Positions 63,317-64,000 of a DNA stretch of 64,000 bases are shown piece by piece. The notes below the pieces were generated by a model. It saw nothing but the letters and a program-made list of their open reading frames with translations, was not told the origin of the DNA and ran no database searches. The translations under genes were made by a program, and so were the position numbers. Origin of the DNA: Flexistipes sp. Its GTDB lineage: Bacteria; Chrysiogenota; Deferribacteres; Deferribacterales; Flexistipitaceae. Location: the NCBI RefSeq assembly GCF_036172515.1, contig NZ_JAXKVW010000011.1, positions 1 to 64,000 of the forward strand, in the 5' to 3' direction. Numbering within the stretch: the first letter of the stretch is position 1; the number at the start of each line of letters is the position of its first letter.

Positions 63317-64000
63317 ACTTTTTCACCAGTATTTCACCAAAGTTTTCTGTTTGAAGAGCAGTTATTACTTTTATCCTTACCAGTTCCAGTATTGCAAGCA
63401 ACGCAACGACAACTTCCCTTTTGCTCCTGCAGACATTTAGGATTTCAGACCAGAAAATTTCATCTCTGTTTAACACAAAATCTTTCATCTGCTCAATTAA
63501 ATCATCTATATCAACATTGTCATGTTCGATAACAACATTATCATCTTTTTCCTTCTCAATAAGTCTGAAAAATTCTTTGGCCAGACTCAAAGGATCTTCT
63601 TGATATGAATGCTCTTTGGGAAGATATAGTGTATCTCTGCGTGTCAGATATCTTTTGCTGAAAAATTCTTTCTGCCTGAGTGTCTCTGAAATATCCCTAT
63701 AAAAAGAATATTCTATAAGTCTCTGGGTAAACTGATATTTTTCTTCTTCCGGGTCGATATCCTCTTCAAAAGTGGAAGTTTTGGGCAAAAGCATTTTTGA
63801 TTTCAGATATGTCAGGTACGATGCCATATTTATAAATTCTGCAGCAACCTCCATATCCAGTCTTTCCATCTGCCTGACCGTGTCAACAAACTGATCGGCA
63901 ATTGTTGAGATTGAGATGTCATATATATTCATTTCGTTTTTGTAGATTAAATGGATGAGTAAATCCAGCGGACCTTCAAAATTTGCTGTTTTTACATCGA
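63306..64000 (-). CDS. scpA: Segregation and condensation protein A (5' end outside window)
   Basis: The first ATG in the window is at 63932, but the frame stays open to 64000 and encodes FEGPLDLLIHLI, the conserved ScpA N-terminus. The true start is therefore outside the window. The kleisin N-terminal and C-terminal regions that bind SMC are recognisable, with LVRIKVITALQ near the end. It heads or continues the scpA-scpB-rluB-que run. Confidence 0.93.
   Translation of the reverse strand, partial: DVKTANFEGPLDLLIHLIYKNEMNIYDISISTIADQFVDTVRQMERLDMEVAAEFINMASYLTYLKSKMLLPKTSTFEEDIDPEEEKYQFTQRLIEYSFYRDISETLRQKEFFSKRYLTRRDTLYLPKEHSYQEDPLSLAKEFFRLIEKEKDDNVVIEHDNVDIDDLIEQMKDFVLNRDEIFWSEILNVCRSKREVVVALLAILELVRIKVITALQTENFGEILVKKYAE

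Overview
The window is a low-GC bacterial chromosome segment of about 64 kb with 57 supported protein genes. It has no rRNA, tRNA or CRISPR array that I can recognise, and no transposase. The gene mix suggests an anaerobic or microaerophilic Gram-negative with a type IV pilus: a lipoprotein, NtrYX, PilBTC, TRAP and branched-chain amino acid transporters beside acyl-CoA ligases, a multi-subunit glutamate synthase rich in iron-sulfur clusters, and a two-gene LysO. My best guess is Deferribacterota (a Flexistipes- or Deferribacter-like genome). That is inference from style and content, not from a marker gene.

Layout. 1-2.1 kb: the end of an HD-GYP protein, a HicBA toxin-antitoxin pair, and a lipoprotein whose 3' end is duplicated about 1.2 kb away. 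2.6-5.7 kb: a CbiMQO-type cobalt/nickel ECF transporter converging on a HAD dehalogenase. 6-11.6 kb: a small membrane protein, a flavodoxin-fold oxidoreductase, an OsmF/YehYXW-type osmolyte ABC operon, and a DksA/TraR-type zinc finger protein. 11.8-16 kb: an AhbD/NirJ-like radical SAM protein, split LysO, and a YyaL/DUF255 protein. 16-24.5 kb: a Liv ABC operon that embeds an acyl-CoA synthetase, a PaaK-like protein and a CBS-ACT protein. 25-30 kb: a TRAP transporter with two TakP-like binding proteins. 30-34 kb: TerC, an HD hydrolase and PolX. 34-40 kb: a three-gene glutamate synthase. 40.5-43 kb: a SatP-like acetate transporter, a DUF502 protein and AroE. 43-49 kb: PilB, PilT, PilC and a PilS-like kinase. 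49-54 kb: CarB, PyrK and PyrD. 54-64 kb, minus strand: one tightly packed run, ScpA-ScpB-RluB-QueD-QueE-TPR protein-AAA ATPase-NtrY-NtrX.

The genes are ordinary; the intergenic DNA is not. It is a mosaic of recurring non-coding families. The clearest is a 143-196 bp MITE-like element (four copies) with a 16-bp terminal inverted repeat and a 7-bp AT-rich target duplication. All four copies lie in the same orientation directly upstream of a plus-strand gene. Others are short tandem arrays with exact periods of 6, 7 or 8 bp, a family of GGGACT/AGTCCC palindromes, CACATAA hairpins, a 44-bp repeat, and a 19-bp repeat between pilT and pilC. These, with a 14-bp perfect palindrome inside the liv promoter spacer, are the best candidates for something undescribed.
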